Below are positions 63,438 through 64,000 of a stretch of 64,000 nt of DNA, one piece after another. Both the position numbers and the translations under genes were made by a program. The notes under the pieces are model-generated. The model saw only the letters and a list, made by a program, of their open reading frames with translations. It did not search any database and was not told the DNA's origin. The DNA lies in the NCBI GenBank assembly GCA_963575745.1, contig CAUYUJ010006347.1, positions 310,785 to 374,784 on the forward strand, read 5' to 3'. This DNA is from Prorocentrum cordatum. Taxonomy: Eukaryota > Sar > Dinophyceae > Prorocentrales > Prorocentraceae. How positions within the stretch are numbered: the first letter of the stretch is position 1; the number at the start of each line of letters is the position of its first letter.

Positions 63438-63910
63438 AGCTCCCACCTCGCGCGCTCTGTGTTCCCAGCCTTCCATCGCCAACAAGCCGCTCGTTGCTGC
63501 AGAGGCGCTTGCAGCCTCTACCATCGATAGTGTGGGGACTGTTTGGTAGTGGGAGTGGGGAGGAAGAGCAACCGCCGCCGGCTGCCATGGCCCATGGCGT
63601 TGGCCACGGCAACCGCGGACACCCAGCCGCGCCACAGCCAGCACGCATCCCGCCCACTAGTCGCAGCTGAATGCTCTCACGTGCTTCCACGGTTCTCACC
63701 TGGTGCGCTTTCACTTCCCAGATTTCGCCAACGAGCAATCGTCTGCCCAGCCGCTCTTGCAGTCTCAATTGCAATAGTGTGACGATGGCTTCGGGGATAC
63801 ACTGGTGGGGGTAGGAACGAACAACAACTGTCAAGCCACCTTCGGGCGAGTATGGCCGTGACCATTTTTGCACGCCACACGCCGCCGCCGCCTTTGCACG
63901 CCACACGCTG
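63438..63910 (+). repeat. Tandem duplication of ~248 bp
   Basis: 63464-63545 and 63712-63790 align (TTCCCAGCCTTCCATCGCCA against TTCCCAGATTTCGCCAACGA, then GCCGCTC, GCTTGCAGCCTC against CTTGCAGTCTC, and ATAGTGTGGGGA against ATAGTGTGACGA). The surrounding text is also similar, so the whole region is two old copies. Confidence 0.6.
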
Positions 63911-63944
63911 CAACGCCGCTGCCCCCCTCCCCCCGCTCTTTCTC

Positions 63945-64000
63945 CTCCTCCTCCTCCTCCTCCTCCTCCGCCTCCGCCTCCTCCTCCCTCCTCCTCCTCC
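63945..64000 (+). repeat. (TCC)n microsatellite, runs off right edge
   Basis: TCC/CTC triplets to the last base. Confidence 0.95.

Noticed and set aside
1-64000. CRISPR arrays, tRNA, rRNA, bacterial promoters or operons
   Set aside because: No spaced identical repeats of CRISPR type, no cloverleaf or rRNA signature and no compact gene order were seen. The features are eukaryotic.

Overview
The window looks like nuclear DNA of a core dinoflagellate with a very large, gene-poor genome. Three lines of evidence support this. First, two near-perfect relics of the 22-nt dinoflagellate spliced leader (DinoSL) are present (minus strand, 53926-53947 and 45449-45470). Second, exons of 57-150 bp are separated by introns of several kb. 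Third, two introns seem to start with GA instead of GT and have short direct repeats at their splice junctions. The sequence is GC-rich and full of tri-, di- and tetranucleotide microsatellites. The species cannot be told from the sequence. No prokaryotic operons, CRISPR arrays, rRNA or tRNA genes were seen.

Layout. 1-185: a possible coding exon running off the left edge. 2605-10836: three exons of a WD40-repeat protein that join in frame, with 4.75-kb and 3.27-kb introns full of repeats. 10837-16378: microsatellites and short interspersed repeats. 16379-25720: a retrotransposon block, with a minus-strand LINE-like element (16.4-20.0 kb) head to head with a plus-strand one (20.05-24.3 kb), then a minus-strand ORF1 fragment (24.5-25.7 kb). 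25.8-28.5 kb: GGA, CATA, TCC and ATC tracts. 28.9-30.3 kb: a sulfotransferase-like gene, followed by a C-terminal exon present twice (30.49-30.65 and 30.97-31.20 kb). 31.2-43.8 kb: almost only tandem repeats, including a 1-kb satellite of about 100-bp units and a 2.7-kb A/C-only tract. 43.8-49.0 kb: isolated candidate exons mixed with inverted-repeat elements. 49.1-53.95 kb: a minus-strand LINE headed by two tandem DinoSL relics. 54.5-55.3 kb: the C-terminal end of another LINE. 56.3-59.1 kb: a repeat-derived locus with one acidic, proline-rich exon candidate. 60.3-62.2 kb: a degenerate 21-bp minisatellite that reads as heptads. 62.6-64 kb: GC-rich sequence with a tandem duplication.

The main novelty is the short non-autonomous elements. 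At least four terminal-inverted-repeat families (A-D below) have 4-9 copies each. Family B carries polypyrimidine-AG ends and target-site duplications that let it behave as a ready-made intron (introner). One family A copy sits inside a family B copy. The DinoSL relics at the head of a LINE indicate that trans-spliced LINE mRNA was reverse-transcribed and reinserted at least twice. All coding calls are exon-level. Splice sites are inferred from frame and consensus and have no transcript support here.
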